Both the position numbers and the translations under genes were made by a program. From JANNPJ01 sp035474375 (GTDB lineage Bacteria > Actinomycetota > Actinomycetes > Actinomycetales > Kineosporiaceae): a DNA stretch of 64,000 nucleotides. How positions within the stretch are numbered: position 1 is the stretch's first letter; every line of letters starts with the position of its first letter. Positions 1-9,065 of the stretch are shown piece by piece. The stretch lies in the NCBI GenBank assembly GCA_035474375.1, contig DATINJ010000215.1, positions 1 through 64,000 on the forward strand, written 5' to 3'. The notes below the pieces were generated by a model. That model saw only the letters and a list, made by a program, of their open reading frames with translations. It had not been told where the DNA came from and did no database searches.

Positions 1-1201
1 CGATCACCACGCTGGAGTCGAAGGTCGGGCCGGTGGCGTTGCCCTTGTAGAGCAGCAATTCTTGGCTCGAGCTCTTCACCGCCACCAGGTCGTCATACGC
101 GTCCCGGTTCACCTTGCCGATCGCCAGGTCACGGAAATCGGAACTCCAGCCGTTGCCGATCTGCACCCGCGCACCGAACCGGATGCCGGCGGCAGTGCCG
201 GGGTACATCCACAGATCGCCGCTGGCGGTGTTGACGGTCACCAGGTCGTCATAGGCATCCCGGTTGATCTTCCCGATCACGAATTCCCGGTATCCGGACC
301 AGCCGGTGCCGATCTGGGTCCGGGTGCCCCAGCGGGTGCCGGATGTGGTGCCCGGGTACAGCCAGAGCTTTCCGGCCGCGTCGGCGGCGATCAGGTCCTG
401 GATGCCGTCCCGGTTGAACTCCCCGGTCACCGGCTGGCGCAGAGCGTCCGGCGCGACCGCGGTGCTGCTGCGGATCCAGCCCGCCAGATCATCGGTGCGG
501 GCCTCGGTGGCGCCGTCCTGAATCTGAGTCTCGCTCTCCCCGAAACAGCCCTTCTGCCAGGACGTGTCGTTGATGCCGATCAGCTGCGGACCGGCCGGGG
601 CTTCGCGGAAGGCGGGGCCCCCGGCGTCGCCCTTGCAGATGGTCGCGCCGTCGGAACCGGTGACGGCGAACCCGGCCGCGGCCACCGCGCCCACGGTGAA
701 GGTTCCAGCGTGCAGCCGGTCCGGGACCCACTCGGTGCCCGTGCGCCCGTACCCGGCGATCCGCAGGCTCTCACCCTCCTGGGGTGCTCCGCCGTCCAGA
801 CCGAGCGGCGCGATGTTATTGACCGGCGCGGACAGCTCGGCCAGCACGAGATTGCGCTCGGGGTGCGGGATCAGAGAGATCACGGCTCGGCGGTGCCCGG
901 TCGTCGTCGTCAGGTCGGTGCGCCCGAGGACGACGTTGACCGGGCGGCTCGGCACCCCGGCGACGACCTCGCCCGTCCCGTCGGCGAAGCAGGACTTCGC
1001 GGTCACGACCCAGCGGGTGGCGACCAGCGCCCCGGTGCAGCCGCGGTTCTGCTCACCGAAGTCGACCTTGGCCACGAACGGCAGGTCGCCGTCCTCGACC
1101 ACCGGTGCCACCGTGAGGGCTCCGGCCGGTGAACCACCGCCAAACGTGGTGACGAGCATCGCGGCGGCCGCGACTCCCGTGAAAAGGCGTGCTGGATGCA
1201 C
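1..1201 (-). CDS. Secreted trypsin-fold pseudoprotease with C-terminal FG-GAP repeats (partial, runs off the window)
   Basis: I translated the minus strand from a GTG at 1201, preceded by GGAG, to the window edge; no stop is reached. A short hydrophobic signal-like N-terminus is followed by an S1-like domain and at least three FG-GAP/VCBS blades (repeated FNRDG-x-xDL, INRDAYDDLV, VNRDAYDDLV). All three S1 catalytic positions look replaced: TAAHC is TAKSC (His to Ser), the Asp strand reads RNLVLAEL (Asp to Asn), and GDSGGP is GDAGGP (Ser to Ala). Cysteines around the His and Ser motifs remain, so the fold is probably kept while proteolysis is lost. A binding or scaffold role outside the cell is inference. 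The neighbours on this strand are also secreted proteins. Confidence 0.8.
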   Translation of the reverse strand, partial: MHPARLFTGVAAAAMLVTTFGGGSPAGALTVAPVVEDGDLPFVAKVDFGEQNRGCTGALVATRWVVTAKSCFADGTGEVVAGVPSRPVNVVLGRTDLTTTTGHRRAVISLIPHPERNLVLAELSAPVNNIAPLGLDGGAPQEGESLRIAGYGRTGTEWVPDRLHAGTFTVGAVAAAGFAVTGSDGATICKGDAGGPAFREAPAGPQLIGINDTSWQKGCFGESETQIQDGATEARTDDLAGWIRSSTAVAPDALRQPVTGEFNRDGIQDLIAADAAGKLWLYPGTTSGTRWGTRTQIGTGWSGYREFVIGKINRDAYDDLVTVNTASGDLWMYPGTAAGIRFGARVQIGNGWSSDFRDLAIGKVNRDAYDDLVAVKSSSQELLLYKGNATGPTFDSSVVI

Positions 1202-1274
1202 GATCTTGCTCCTTCGTCTTCGCACAGCAGGGCTCGGGTGCTCCCTGGAACGGGGTTGGTGGCGGTTTGATCCA

Positions 1275-1290
1275 TTCAGCCGAGGCTGAA
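1275..1290 (-). terminator. Palindromic hairpin after the ALF gene
   Basis: TTCAGCC-GA-GGCTGAA is a perfect 7-bp stem about 25 nt beyond the stop of the ALF-repeat gene and upstream of the FG-GAP gene start. There is no long U tract. It is a likely hairpin terminator or processing site. Confidence 0.45.
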
Positions 1291-1313
1291 GGGCGGTGCT
1301 TCCGTCGGGCTCG

Positions 1314-4300
1314 TCAGTTGCAGGCCCAGACCCCCGAACCGCAGATCGTGTCGTCGGCGGCGGCATGGTTGGCCCGCACGGCGAGGGCGTAGTCGCGCGC
1401 GATCGGGCCAAGATTGCCCTTCTCTGCAAGGGCCTCTTTGTAGTTTTTGACCCCCACGTTGTACATCGCCGCCGACACCTCCTCCAGGGTGAACTCCTGG
1501 CGCACCGCAGGGGTCGCGGTGGCCTTCGCGGTGGCCTGAAGGTCCTTCAGGTAGTAGGCCGAAGCCTTGATCGCCAGGTCGTGATTGCCCATCAGATCGA
1601 TCCATTCGACGCCCTGGAACTCGTTCGGGTGGTTCTTGACCGTCTCGTCGAAGGCCTGTTCCTGCAGGTTGGTCCAGCCCAGCGACGGCGGGTTGGCGCC
1701 CTTGGAGGTGAACCCTTTGAGCCACTGATAGACGCCGACCTCGTCTAGGGCCCAACTGCCGAACTGGATGAGGTTGTCGACCGGCTGCGCGCCCTGGCGC
1801 CAACCGCTGATCTCCCGGGTGAGTAGGGCCAGCAGGAAGACCGGATCGATCCCGGCGTCATTGGCGTACTCGACGATGGTCGTACTCCACGCCGGGACGC
1901 TGTCGCAGGTGGCCTGGGCCAGACCAGTGTCGATCGGCCCGCCGAAGCAGGCTGGCCCGCCCAGGTGAACCCACAGATCGGTCATCGCCTGAAGCTTGTT
2001 CTGCGGCTCGGAGGGGTGGTTGGGGGCCTTGCTCCACGAGTCGGAGTGGTCCGGGTTCTGCTCGCGGGCGGCGGCCGCCTCCTCCTTGAACTTCACGACG
2101 GCGATCCGGAACGCCTCCGTGGCTGCTGCCGAGGCCACCGCGGCGTCCTTACCGGCGCGCAGTTCGGCATCGCGCGCCCGGGCCGCCGAGGCGTAGGCGC
2201 GGTTGGCGTAGGTCTGCGCCTGGTCCGCCGAGGCCGTGGCCCGGGACGCGGAACTGGTGGCGGCGCTCGCGGCAGCGGCGGCGTTCACTGCGGCCGCCCG
2301 AGCCGCTTGCGCCGACGCCGCGGCCTGATCTGCCGAGGTGCGCGCCTGCTCGGCAGCTGTCTTCGCCTGGGCGGCGAAAGCCGCCGCCTGCTCGGCTGAT
2401 TGGCGAGCCTTGTCGGCCCAGACCGCGGCCTCCGCGGCGGCCTTGCGGGCCAGAGCCGCGACCCGAGCCGCTTCGGCGGCGTCGCGGCGGGCCAGCGCCG
2501 CCGAGCCGGCCGCATCGGCTACGTAGCGCTGAACGGTGGCCACGTGCACGGCGGCGTCGTAGTCGCGCTGCTGCGCCTTGGGCAATTCCACGTCGAGGAA
2601 CTGCCTCAGGTAGCTGCGCGGGCCACTCAGAGCCACCTGCGCAGACGCATCCACCTCCGCGCCGCCGGCTTCCATCGCTGCCGCGATCGCGATCCGGTCG
2701 TCCTGATCGGCGGCCGTGTACTGGCCGGTGCGCAGAAACTCGTAGGCCTGCGCCGGGGTTCCCTCCAGCGCGGCGCGGGCGGCGGCCTTGGTCGCGGCGC
2801 CCCCTGTCTCGATCAGCTTGGCGATGGCAACCCGGTCCTCCTGGACCCGCCCGTCGTACATGGGCAACCGCAGAAACGCCACGACCTGCTCGTGGGTGCC
2901 CGCCAATGCCTGCAGACCCGCGGCCCGGAGGCCGGTGCTGTCACTGCGGTCGATCATCTGCAGGACCAGCGAGCGGTCGTCCTGCTCGATCGCGGCGGCC
3001 CGCCCTCCGCTCAACCATGCCCGCATGTCGGCCACCGATCCAGTCAATGCGGCCTCGGCCGCACCCTGGGTCCAGGAGCCGCCGGCTGTCACCAGTCGCA
3101 TCGCCGCCCGACGTCCGCCATCAAGCACGGTGTCGTCCGAGGCCCCGGAGGCTGAGGACTGTGCCAACAGTCCGGCTGTCTCGCTATCGACGCGTTCGGC
3201 CTCGGGGGTGTCCCAGCGGATCTGCGTCGGCTGCGCCTGCTCGGCCGCCTTGGCCTCGCCCGCGGCGGCGACGGCCGTCTCGGTCTCCGAGCGCAGCCGC
3301 TCGGTGTCCGCGGCGCGCGCCACCTTCTCCGCCGTGTCGGCCGCAGTCGCCGCGGAGGTCGCCGTGTCTGCGGCTTTGGCCGCCGCCTCAGCATGTTTGG
3401 TAGCCCTCGCTGCGGCGTCAGCCGCCTGGCCGGCGTGGTTGGCGGCATCGTCGGCAGCGGCCGCCGCAGCCCGGGCGTGCGCCGCGGAATCGCGGGCCCA
3501 CCGTTCCGCGTCCAGGGCCGCCGCAGCGGCCTGGTCGGCCAGCCGCTCGGCCGCGTCGGCGGAGCGGTCCGCGCGATCGGCCTGGGCACGGGCGTCAGCC
3601 GCGGCAGCGCGAGCCCGGGCCGCCTCGCCCTGGGCGACCTGCGCATTGTTTCCGGCCTCACCGGCAGCTGCCGCGGCAGCCCGGGCGTTCGACGAGGCGT
3701 TGCGGGCCTGCTGCACCGCCGTCTTCGCCGCGCCCGCTGCCACTCCCGCCTGCTTGGCGGCGTCGGCTGCCTTGTCCGCCTGGACGGCCGCGTCCCTGGC
3801 CCGGACCGCGGCCTGGCGAGCCGCCGCGGCCTCGCCCGCGTTCGTCTCCGCGTCCGCAGCCTTGCGGAACGCGACCGCGGCGGCGTTGCCGGCCAGCACC
3901 GACGCGGTCGCGGCCCGGGACGCCGCAGCGGCTGCCAGGCGGGCGGCGCGGTTCGCCGCCTGCGCGGCCGTCGTCGCGTCGCGGGCCGCAGCAGCGGCGC
4001 GACCGGCGGCATCCGCGGCGCGCCCGGCCGCAGCCGTGGCCTTCTTCGCCGACGACCCGGCCGCGGTCGTCTCCGCCGCCGCGCGCTGGGCGGCGGCCTT
4101 GGCCAGCTCCGCAGCGCGAATAGCCTTATCGGACTCAGCTTTTGCCGCCTGGGTCTCCTGCGCGGAGACCATCTGCGCCTGGCGGGCGAGTTCGGCCAGC
4201 TGGGAGACGGTGGCAATTTCCTCATCCCGGGCGCGCGCGACATCCTGCCCGTGCTCCAGGAACGCGGTCACATCCTCGGCGGTGCCGGCCAGCGCCAGCT

Positions 4301-4901
4301 GAGCGGCGCGCTGTACGTTCGGCCCGCCCACCGCGAGGATCTGGGACACCGCAACCCGGTCGTCCTGGCGCGCGGCCGGAATCCGGCCGCTGCCAAGGAA
4401 CCGCATGACCCCGGCCTCGCCCTCGTCGAGGGCCGCCTGCGCCGCGCGCTTGGTGGCGCTGCCGCCGGTCTCCAGGATCTGCGACACCCGCACGCGCATG
4501 TCCTGGCGGAACGGTGCCTGGTAGCCGGTGTCCAGAAAGGTGTCGACCTGCTCGGGCGAGCCGGTGAGCGCAGCCTGCCCGGTCTGCTGCATGGCCGGGC
4601 CGGACAGCTCCATCAGCCTGGCGGCGTCGATCCGCTGGTCCTGCGCGGCCAGCGCCGAGGCGTCAGCGGTGAGAAACTCGCGCACCTCGGCGTCCGAGCC
4701 GAGAACACTGGCCTGGGCCGCCCGGGACACGGCCGGCCCGCCGGTCTTCCACAGGGCGAGGACCTCCTGGCGATCGGCGCTCGGATCGTCCGCAGCCTGG
4801 GCCGCCGGGACGATCGAGGGCACCGCGACCACGACGAGCATCGCCACCATCAGGAGCCTGGCCACCGACGATCGCCTGACGTTCGCGGAACGACCCCGCA
4901 T
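1314..4901 (-). CDS. Secreted ALF-repeat, Ala-rich coiled-coil protein with C-terminal lytic-transglycosylase-like domain
   Basis: About 1195 aa from the ATG at 4901 (MRGRSANV); a longer in-frame start at 4943 is less likely because a GAAGGGG sits 9 nt before 4901. A signal peptide (VAMLVVVAVPS...AQA) precedes ALF-type short repeats (residues about 30-230 and 590-750; recurring GG-x-A-x-x-x-AA-x-x-AL-G...FL pattern). These alternate with very Ala-rich coiled-coil blocks (about 230-540 and 770-900). The C-terminal 170 residues have no annotation I know in this context. They do show the order of SLT/lysozyme-like motifs: TREISGW (candidate Glu near 1030), SLGWTNLQ, a helix with AYYLKDL, then AAMYNVGVKNY resembling the YNAG motif. 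A peptidoglycan-cleaving role is inference; the repeats probably bind or span the wall. Confidence 0.8.
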   Translation of the reverse strand: MRGRSANVRRSSVARLLMVAMLVVVAVPSIVPAAQAADDPSADRQEVLALWKTGGPAVSRAAQASVLGSDAEVREFLTADASALAAQDQRIDAARLMELSGPAMQQTGQAALTGSPEQVDTFLDTGYQAPFRQDMRVRVSQILETGGSATKRAAQAALDEGEAGVMRFLGSGRIPAARQDDRVAVSQILAVGGPNVQRAAQLALAGTAEDVTAFLEHGQDVARARDEEIATVSQLAELARQAQMVSAQETQAAKAESDKAIRAAELAKAAAQRAAAETTAAGSSAKKATAAAGRAADAAGRAAAAARDATTAAQAANRAARLAAAAASRAATASVLAGNAAAVAFRKAADAETNAGEAAAARQAAVRARDAAVQADKAADAAKQAGVAAGAAKTAVQQARNASSNARAAAAAAGEAGNNAQVAQGEAARARAAAADARAQADRADRSADAAERLADQAAAAALDAERWARDSAAHARAAAAAADDAANHAGQAADAAARATKHAEAAAKAADTATSAATAADTAEKVARAADTERLRSETETAVAAAGEAKAAEQAQPTQIRWDTPEAERVDSETAGLLAQSSASGASDDTVLDGGRRAAMRLVTAGGSWTQGAAEAALTGSVADMRAWLSGGRAAAIEQDDRSLVLQMIDRSDSTGLRAAGLQALAGTHEQVVAFLRLPMYDGRVQEDRVAIAKLIETGGAATKAAARAALEGTPAQAYEFLRTGQYTAADQDDRIAIAAAMEAGGAEVDASAQVALSGPRSYLRQFLDVELPKAQQRDYDAAVHVATVQRYVADAAGSAALARRDAAEAARVAALARKAAAEAAVWADKARQSAEQAAAFAAQAKTAAEQARTSADQAAASAQAARAAAVNAAAAASAATSSASRATASADQAQTYANRAYASAARARDAELRAGKDAAVASAAATEAFRIAVVKFKEEAAAAREQNPDHSDSWSKAPNHPSEPQNKLQAMTDLWVHLGGPACFGGPIDTGLAQATCDSVPAWSTTIVEYANDAGIDPVFLLALLTREISGWRQGAQPVDNLIQFGSWALDEVGVYQWLKGFTSKGANPPSLGWTNLQEQAFDETVKNHPNEFQGVEWIDLMGNHDLAIKASAYYLKDLQATAKATATPAVRQEFTLEEVSAAMYNVGVKNYKEALAEKGNLGPIARDYALAVRANHAAADDTICGSGVWACN

Positions 4902-4990
4902 CCCCTTCAACCCCTTCGGCCGATCCTTGCCAGGAGCCGGCAAGGGATATCGGGCGTCAACCTAAGGGGGAAAATGCCTGCTTTCCATCA

Positions 4991-5008
4991 TTTCATTCGA
5001 GGATGAAA
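4991..5008 (-). terminator. Hairpin after the DUF5996 gene
   Basis: TTTCAT-TCGAGG-ATGAAA, a 6-bp stem 15 nt past the stop at 5023 and upstream of the ALF gene. Its place just after a stop suggests a terminator; it could also lie in the leader of the ALF gene. Confidence 0.35.
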
Positions 5009-5022
5009 GGATCAAGCCGCGC

Positions 5023-5919
5023 TCACGCCGGCCAGTCGGCCAGGTCGACGGCCGCGTCGTGAGTGGAGCGCAGAAAGCTCAGCAGCAGTCCCGCCGGGTC
5101 GTCGGCGGTCCGCACCTCGGCATACGGCAGGACGAATTCGCGCAGGTCACCGTCGTACCGGGCGGCGGCCGGGAGCACCGAGCGAGCGGCGTAGCCGGCT
5201 GGTTCGGGGTAGGCGTAGGCATAGAAGACGCCCTCATCGGCGCCGCCGGGCCAGTACCCGCAGCTGGACACCTCCTCGCTGTAGGCCTCGAGCATCACCC
5301 AGTCCGGGCAGTTGGGCACGCCCCCGGGATGCGGCGCGGCCGGGCGGCCGGAGAACCGAGTGACGGCCAGATCGAAGGCCCCCCAGAAGAAATGCACCGG
5401 GCTGGCCTTGCCGCGGAACTCGCCGCGGAAGGTGCTGAGCACCGCGTGGCTGCTGACCAGGGAGCGCCAGAACCGATGCATCGCCTCGGCGTCGTAGCTG
5501 GCGTGCTGGGTGTCGTCCGGGAACGGGATCGCCTCGGCCACCTCGACCGGGGTGACCTTGATCGGGATCTCCAGGTCCAACTCGGCCATCCGAGCGGTGA
5601 ACTCGGCGTAGAAATCGGCGGTGCTGCGCGGCTCGAGGGTCAACGTGCGCCGGGCACCGTCAGTCTTCTGGATCAGCAACCGGTGCCGGTTGAAGTCGAA
5701 GGTGATCTCGACGCCGCCGGCGCTGCAGGGCATCAGGGAGGTGGTCAGCCCGACCGCATTGACGTACAGCGGGACGTTCCACCAGTGGTTCGCGGCCGGC
5801 GCCAGGGCCAGCCGGACCTTGCCAACGATCTGCGTCCACAGGTGCACCGTGTCCCGGGTGTCCTGCCAGTCCTTCACCGGCAGCGCCGGCCAGGCCGGGT
5901 CGGTATCCGTCGCGGTCAC
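5023..5919 (-). CDS. DUF5996 family protein
   Basis: 298 aa from the GTG at 5919, chosen because AAGGAGGA lies 7 nt upstream; an in-frame start at 5946 has no such site. The sequence (WPALPVKDWQDTRDTVHLW start, NHWWNVPLYVN, VHFFWGAFDLAVTRFSGR, EVSSCGYWPG) matches my memory of the DUF5996 family, soluble proteins of unknown function in many bacteria. There is no signal peptide or membrane segment, so it is cytoplasmic, unlike both neighbours. The enzymatic role is unknown; conserved His, Trp and Asp in HFFWGAFD are candidates for an active site. Confidence 0.75.
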   Translation of the reverse strand: MTATDTDPAWPALPVKDWQDTRDTVHLWTQIVGKVRLALAPAANHWWNVPLYVNAVGLTTSLMPCSAGGVEITFDFNRHRLLIQKTDGARRTLTLEPRSTADFYAEFTARMAELDLEIPIKVTPVEVAEAIPFPDDTQHASYDAEAMHRFWRSLVSSHAVLSTFRGEFRGKASPVHFFWGAFDLAVTRFSGRPAAPHPGGVPNCPDWVMLEAYSEEVSSCGYWPGGADEGVFYAYAYPEPAGYAARSVLPAAARYDGDLREFVLPYAEVRTADDPAGLLLSFLRSTHDAAVDLADWPA

Positions 5920-6010
5920 GCGCCATCCTCCTTCGGACCCGTCCAAGCGCCGCGCCCACGGCCTTCACGGAGTCTGCCAGGCCTCCCCGGCCGCAAACCG
6001 GCACCGGTCA

Positions 6011-6074
6011 GCGAGTGGCACTGTTGATGTTCGAGGCGGGCACGCCACCGCAAACATTAACAAGTGCCACTCGC
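6011..6074. repeat. Imperfect inverted repeat between two minus-strand genes
   Basis: Left arm GCGAGTGGCACTGTTGATGT at 6011-6030, right arm ending AACAAGTGCCACTCGC at 6074. The arms match over about 22 bp with one bulge and a few mismatches, separated by about 16-18 bp. It lies 17 nt past the stop of the propeller-like gene and may terminate it. It belongs to the same class of long gene-end palindromes as the other intergenic repeats here but shares no sequence with them. Confidence 0.6.
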
Positions 6075-6091
6075 GAACCGGGGCCCGAAGT

Positions 6092-7579
6092 TCAGCTCTG
6101 CGGGAGGACTCGGGCGATCTTGATGGACGTACCGGTGCTGCCGACCGCCGGGTAGGCGGCGCTACCGTCGGCGTAGGCCTTGAACGCCTGGTAGTCGTGG
6201 TCCCGGACCTTGATCGTGAACTGGCTACCCACCGCCTTGCCGGTGCCGGAGTTGAACACCCGGGCGTGCATGGTCGAGCCCGACTGCCAGGCCAAGAGCA
6301 TGCGGCCAGAGCCGTAGCTCACCAGGTGCGGATGAGCGGTCTTCGCCGTGGTTTTTATCGTGGTGTCGGCCGCACCCGTGGTGAAGTGCGACAGCCGCGC
6401 GACGCCGCCCTGACTCCATGCCGTCCAGTAGCCGGTCTTCTTCGCGAGCACGAGGTCCCCGCCGAAGAGCGTGCCGTCGCAGGCGGCTGCGGCGACCGTG
6501 CGGTACGGGTTCGGTTGAGCGATTCGGCAGTCGTTATCGGTGGCGCAGGTCATGACGAATTTCTTGCGGTCCGGGTCCCAGACAATCCGCGACGTCCAGG
6601 CGTGACTGCAGCCGACAGCAAAACTGTTGTGCCCGCTCAAGAGCTTGCCGGTAGGGCTGACCACCTGCATGCGATCGCCTTCGTGGATGTCGACGCAGTT
6701 GCCGTTCTTCACGGTGATGGCCACCCCGAAATACGCCGCGTAGTTCTTGCCGTCGTAGGCAAGGCGACCATGGTGCTGGTACCACCAGACGAACCGGGCA
6801 CCGTCGTTGTAGCCGCCGCGCTTGCTGGTGAGGTTGGTGACCTGTCGCTGCCAGACCAGCTGACCCGAGGTGTCGAAGCGGACCATGAACATTTTGTTGC
6901 ACGGGCTCGACTCGCCGCCGCACAGCGGGCCGGTGTGGCAGGCGCCGCGGCGGGTCAGCAGCAGCACTCCGCCCTTGCTGTCTGCCTGCACGTCCTGCAG
7001 ATCGATGCCGGTGAAGCTCGTCGGCTTGCCGACCAGGTGGTCCGCGCAGTTCAGCTTGGCCAGGTAGACCTTGGAGTTGGTGCCCTGCCAGGCCAGCCAC
7101 GACGTACCGTCCGGGGTGGCCGCCACGGCCATCGGCAGCGTCTCGGTGTCGCCTTCGCCGCCGTAACCGGTCACCTTGATGCCCAGGTTGACATTCGTCA
7201 CCTTCACCTTGGCGGTAGCCGAGGACGAGCGCGCACAGGCGGCCGTGGCGGCGGCGGACTTGGTCACCGCCTTCTTCGCCGCAACCTTGGTCACCGCCTT
7301 CTTCGCGGCGGCCGGGGCCGAAGCAGCACTGGTTGCCGGTGCCGCCGATGCCCTGGTCAGGTTCAATTGGGCTGGCGACTTGGCTTTGCTGGTGGCCGCT
7401 GCCGGAGAAACAGACTCGTCGCCCGACGCCAACTTCAGCCCGACCTGACTGCCGACGCCGGGTATCAACACCACAGCGCCGAGCGCGACAGCAAGCGCTC
7501 CGCCACCGATCGCTCGCCGCCATCGGGTGGTGGAGCCGCCGGGCCGGTCACTGGTTGGAGAAGACGCACGTTTTCCCAT
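6092..7579 (-). CDS. Secreted or membrane-anchored propeller-like protein, function unknown
   Basis: 495 aa. A basic N-terminus and one hydrophobic segment (residues about 24-45) act as signal or anchor. A low-complexity Ala/Lys/Ser linker with a repeated KKAVTK motif spans residues 75-110. The rest is repeated beta-rich stretches of about 50 residues (TSWLAWQGTNSKVYLAKL, GQLVWQRQV, RMLLAWQSGS, HARVFNSGTGKAVGS) typical of a beta-propeller. Several cysteines (ACHTGPLCGGESSPC, MTCATDNDC) probably form disulfides. I do not recognise a catalytic motif. It lies in a run of exported proteins; a carbohydrate or surface-binding role is only a guess. Confidence 0.75.
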   Translation of the reverse strand: MGKRASSPTSDRPGGSTTRWRRAIGGGALAVALGAVVLIPGVGSQVGLKLASGDESVSPAAATSKAKSPAQLNLTRASAAPATSAASAPAAAKKAVTKVAAKKAVTKSAAATAACARSSSATAKVKVTNVNLGIKVTGYGGEGDTETLPMAVAATPDGTSWLAWQGTNSKVYLAKLNCADHLVGKPTSFTGIDLQDVQADSKGGVLLLTRRGACHTGPLCGGESSPCNKMFMVRFDTSGQLVWQRQVTNLTSKRGGYNDGARFVWWYQHHGRLAYDGKNYAAYFGVAITVKNGNCVDIHEGDRMQVVSPTGKLLSGHNSFAVGCSHAWTSRIVWDPDRKKFVMTCATDNDCRIAQPNPYRTVAAAACDGTLFGGDLVLAKKTGYWTAWSQGGVARLSHFTTGAADTTIKTTAKTAHPHLVSYGSGRMLLAWQSGSTMHARVFNSGTGKAVGSQFTIKVRDHDYQAFKAYADGSAAYPAVGSTGTSIKIARVLPQS

Positions 7580-7644
7580 GCTCCAGTGGTCGAACGACAG
7601 GCGACAAAGGTTGCCAGCAACTTCGAGCGATGGATCCTGCAGCC

Positions 7645-8904
7645 CTAGCGACTGACGGTGTCAGCGGTGCTCATCAGGGTGCCGAACCCCAACTGGTCAT
7701 ACCCGCCGCTGTTGGGGCCGTAGTTCCCGCCGCCGCCCTCGGTCCCGACTACCGCCATCATGGCCGCGATGTTCGGGCAGGGCAGATTCCGGCGCCGGGC
7801 GTAGTGGTTGTAGATCGAGGCCCAGATCGGCCGGATCGTGCCGCGGGACGCCGGAGAAGCGGCGGTGAAGGTCTCCCAACCCGACCAGACGCCCGGCGCA
7901 CCCTTGTGCCAGATGTACGGCGTGTAGGGGACCTCCTGGCCGAGGTTGTACTTGGCAACGTATTCGGCAGCCCGGAGGAATCGGTTGTCCAGCGCTCCGT
8001 ACAGGTCGACGCCCTGGTTCCAACCCATCTCGCAGATCGCTCCCGCCAACCCGATGCCCAGCGTGGCGTGGCCCTGGTCGCGACCGGCTTCTACCCACTG
8101 TGCGGTGCCGTCGTCATAGACCACCGGGGCCGCGTTCGGCAGCGCGCCGTTGCCCGGTCCGGATAGGAAGTACGTCGTGGCCCGGTCGATCTTCGCCTGG
8201 TCGTCGCAGAGGATGCCGATCGCCAGCACCGAGGCGGTGTTCATCAGGTCCCAGTTGGCCCAGTAGTTGGTGATGAAGGCGCCGTTGTGGTTGGTCATGA
8301 AGGAATCGTTCAGCGGGTAGAAGACGTTGAGCATCATCGACTGGAACCGGGCAAGGTTGAAACCGGGGTAGCCGCGCATCAACTCGGCGGCGTTCGCGAA
8401 CTGATATCCCTGGATCCCGGCCAAGAGGAACCGGTCAGCCGTGCCATTGATCTGGGTCAGGGTGGCGGACCAGGCGTTGAGGATGTCCCGCGCCGCATCC
8501 CCGTTGGCGACGGACCTGTCAATCCGCCACCGGAGTGCATTCTGGTACGCGGCATGGACGTCGTTGAACAAGATCTTGCTGTTGTCCGGTGTTCCGGAGC
8601 CCCGGTAGGCCACTGCCTGGGGCCGCGCCCGCCAGCCCGACTGCGAGTGTGAGTTGCTGACCAGCCTCGCCCACCCGTCCGTCCAGGGCTGCGCGCCGGC
8701 GTCGATGCGCGCAGCAACCCTGCCCAGGTCCGCCCGGGTATGCACCATTGCCGGGTGCGCCTTCAGCGTCGAAGGCACTGCGAGGCGGGCAGCCTGGGCG
8801 CTCCCGGCCCCGCTCACCAAGCCGATCCCGCCGAGCAGAGCGCCGGTCAGCAGACCTCGTCGTCCAATGGTTCTCGACGGCGTGGCGTCCGGCGTCTGAC
8901 TCAT
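7645..8904 (-). CDS. Tat-exported alginate lyase family protein
   Basis: 419 aa from the ATG at 8904, 8 nt after GAGGAG; the in-frame start at 8967 adds an unlikely tail. The N-terminus (SRTIGRRGLLTGALLGGIGL) is a twin-arginine-like signal. The body fits the alginate lyase (PF05426) alpha-toroid fold: HPAMVHTRADLGRVAARI, a conserved NYWANWDL (Asn and Trp typical of the catalytic face), GRDQGHATLGIG with a candidate catalytic His, and WNQGVDLY. It would cleave a uronate polysaccharide outside the cell; the substrate is not certain. It lies directly downstream of a LacI-type regulator on the same strand, which likely controls it. Confidence 0.85.
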   Translation of the reverse strand: MSQTPDATPSRTIGRRGLLTGALLGGIGLVSGAGSAQAARLAVPSTLKAHPAMVHTRADLGRVAARIDAGAQPWTDGWARLVSNSHSQSGWRARPQAVAYRGSGTPDNSKILFNDVHAAYQNALRWRIDRSVANGDAARDILNAWSATLTQINGTADRFLLAGIQGYQFANAAELMRGYPGFNLARFQSMMLNVFYPLNDSFMTNHNGAFITNYWANWDLMNTASVLAIGILCDDQAKIDRATTYFLSGPGNGALPNAAPVVYDDGTAQWVEAGRDQGHATLGIGLAGAICEMGWNQGVDLYGALDNRFLRAAEYVAKYNLGQEVPYTPYIWHKGAPGVWSGWETFTAASPASRGTIRPIWASIYNHYARRRNLPCPNIAAMMAVVGTEGGGGNYGPNSGGYDQLGFGTLMSTADTVSR

Positions 8905-9065
8905 GAATATTTCTCCTCGTCGCGCGGTCGACGGATGCTCGATGGATGGCCCGCACCCGAGATCCACCCGCCGTCGTCACTGCTGGCGACGGGTACGAAC
9001 AGAGTGCATTGGTAACCATGAGTAATCCCAGACGCCATCTGGGTGATCGTCCGATCGGGCGCCGA

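Noticed and set aside
62..1289. Long plus-strand frames opposite the pseudoprotease gene
   Set aside because: Codon composition and lack of family motifs mark them as antisense shadows; the minus strand encodes a clear protein.
2788..4302. 504-codon plus-strand Ala/Ser-rich frame
   Set aside because: It is the mirror of the Ala-rich coiled-coil coding region; GC-rich Ala repeats give open antisense frames.
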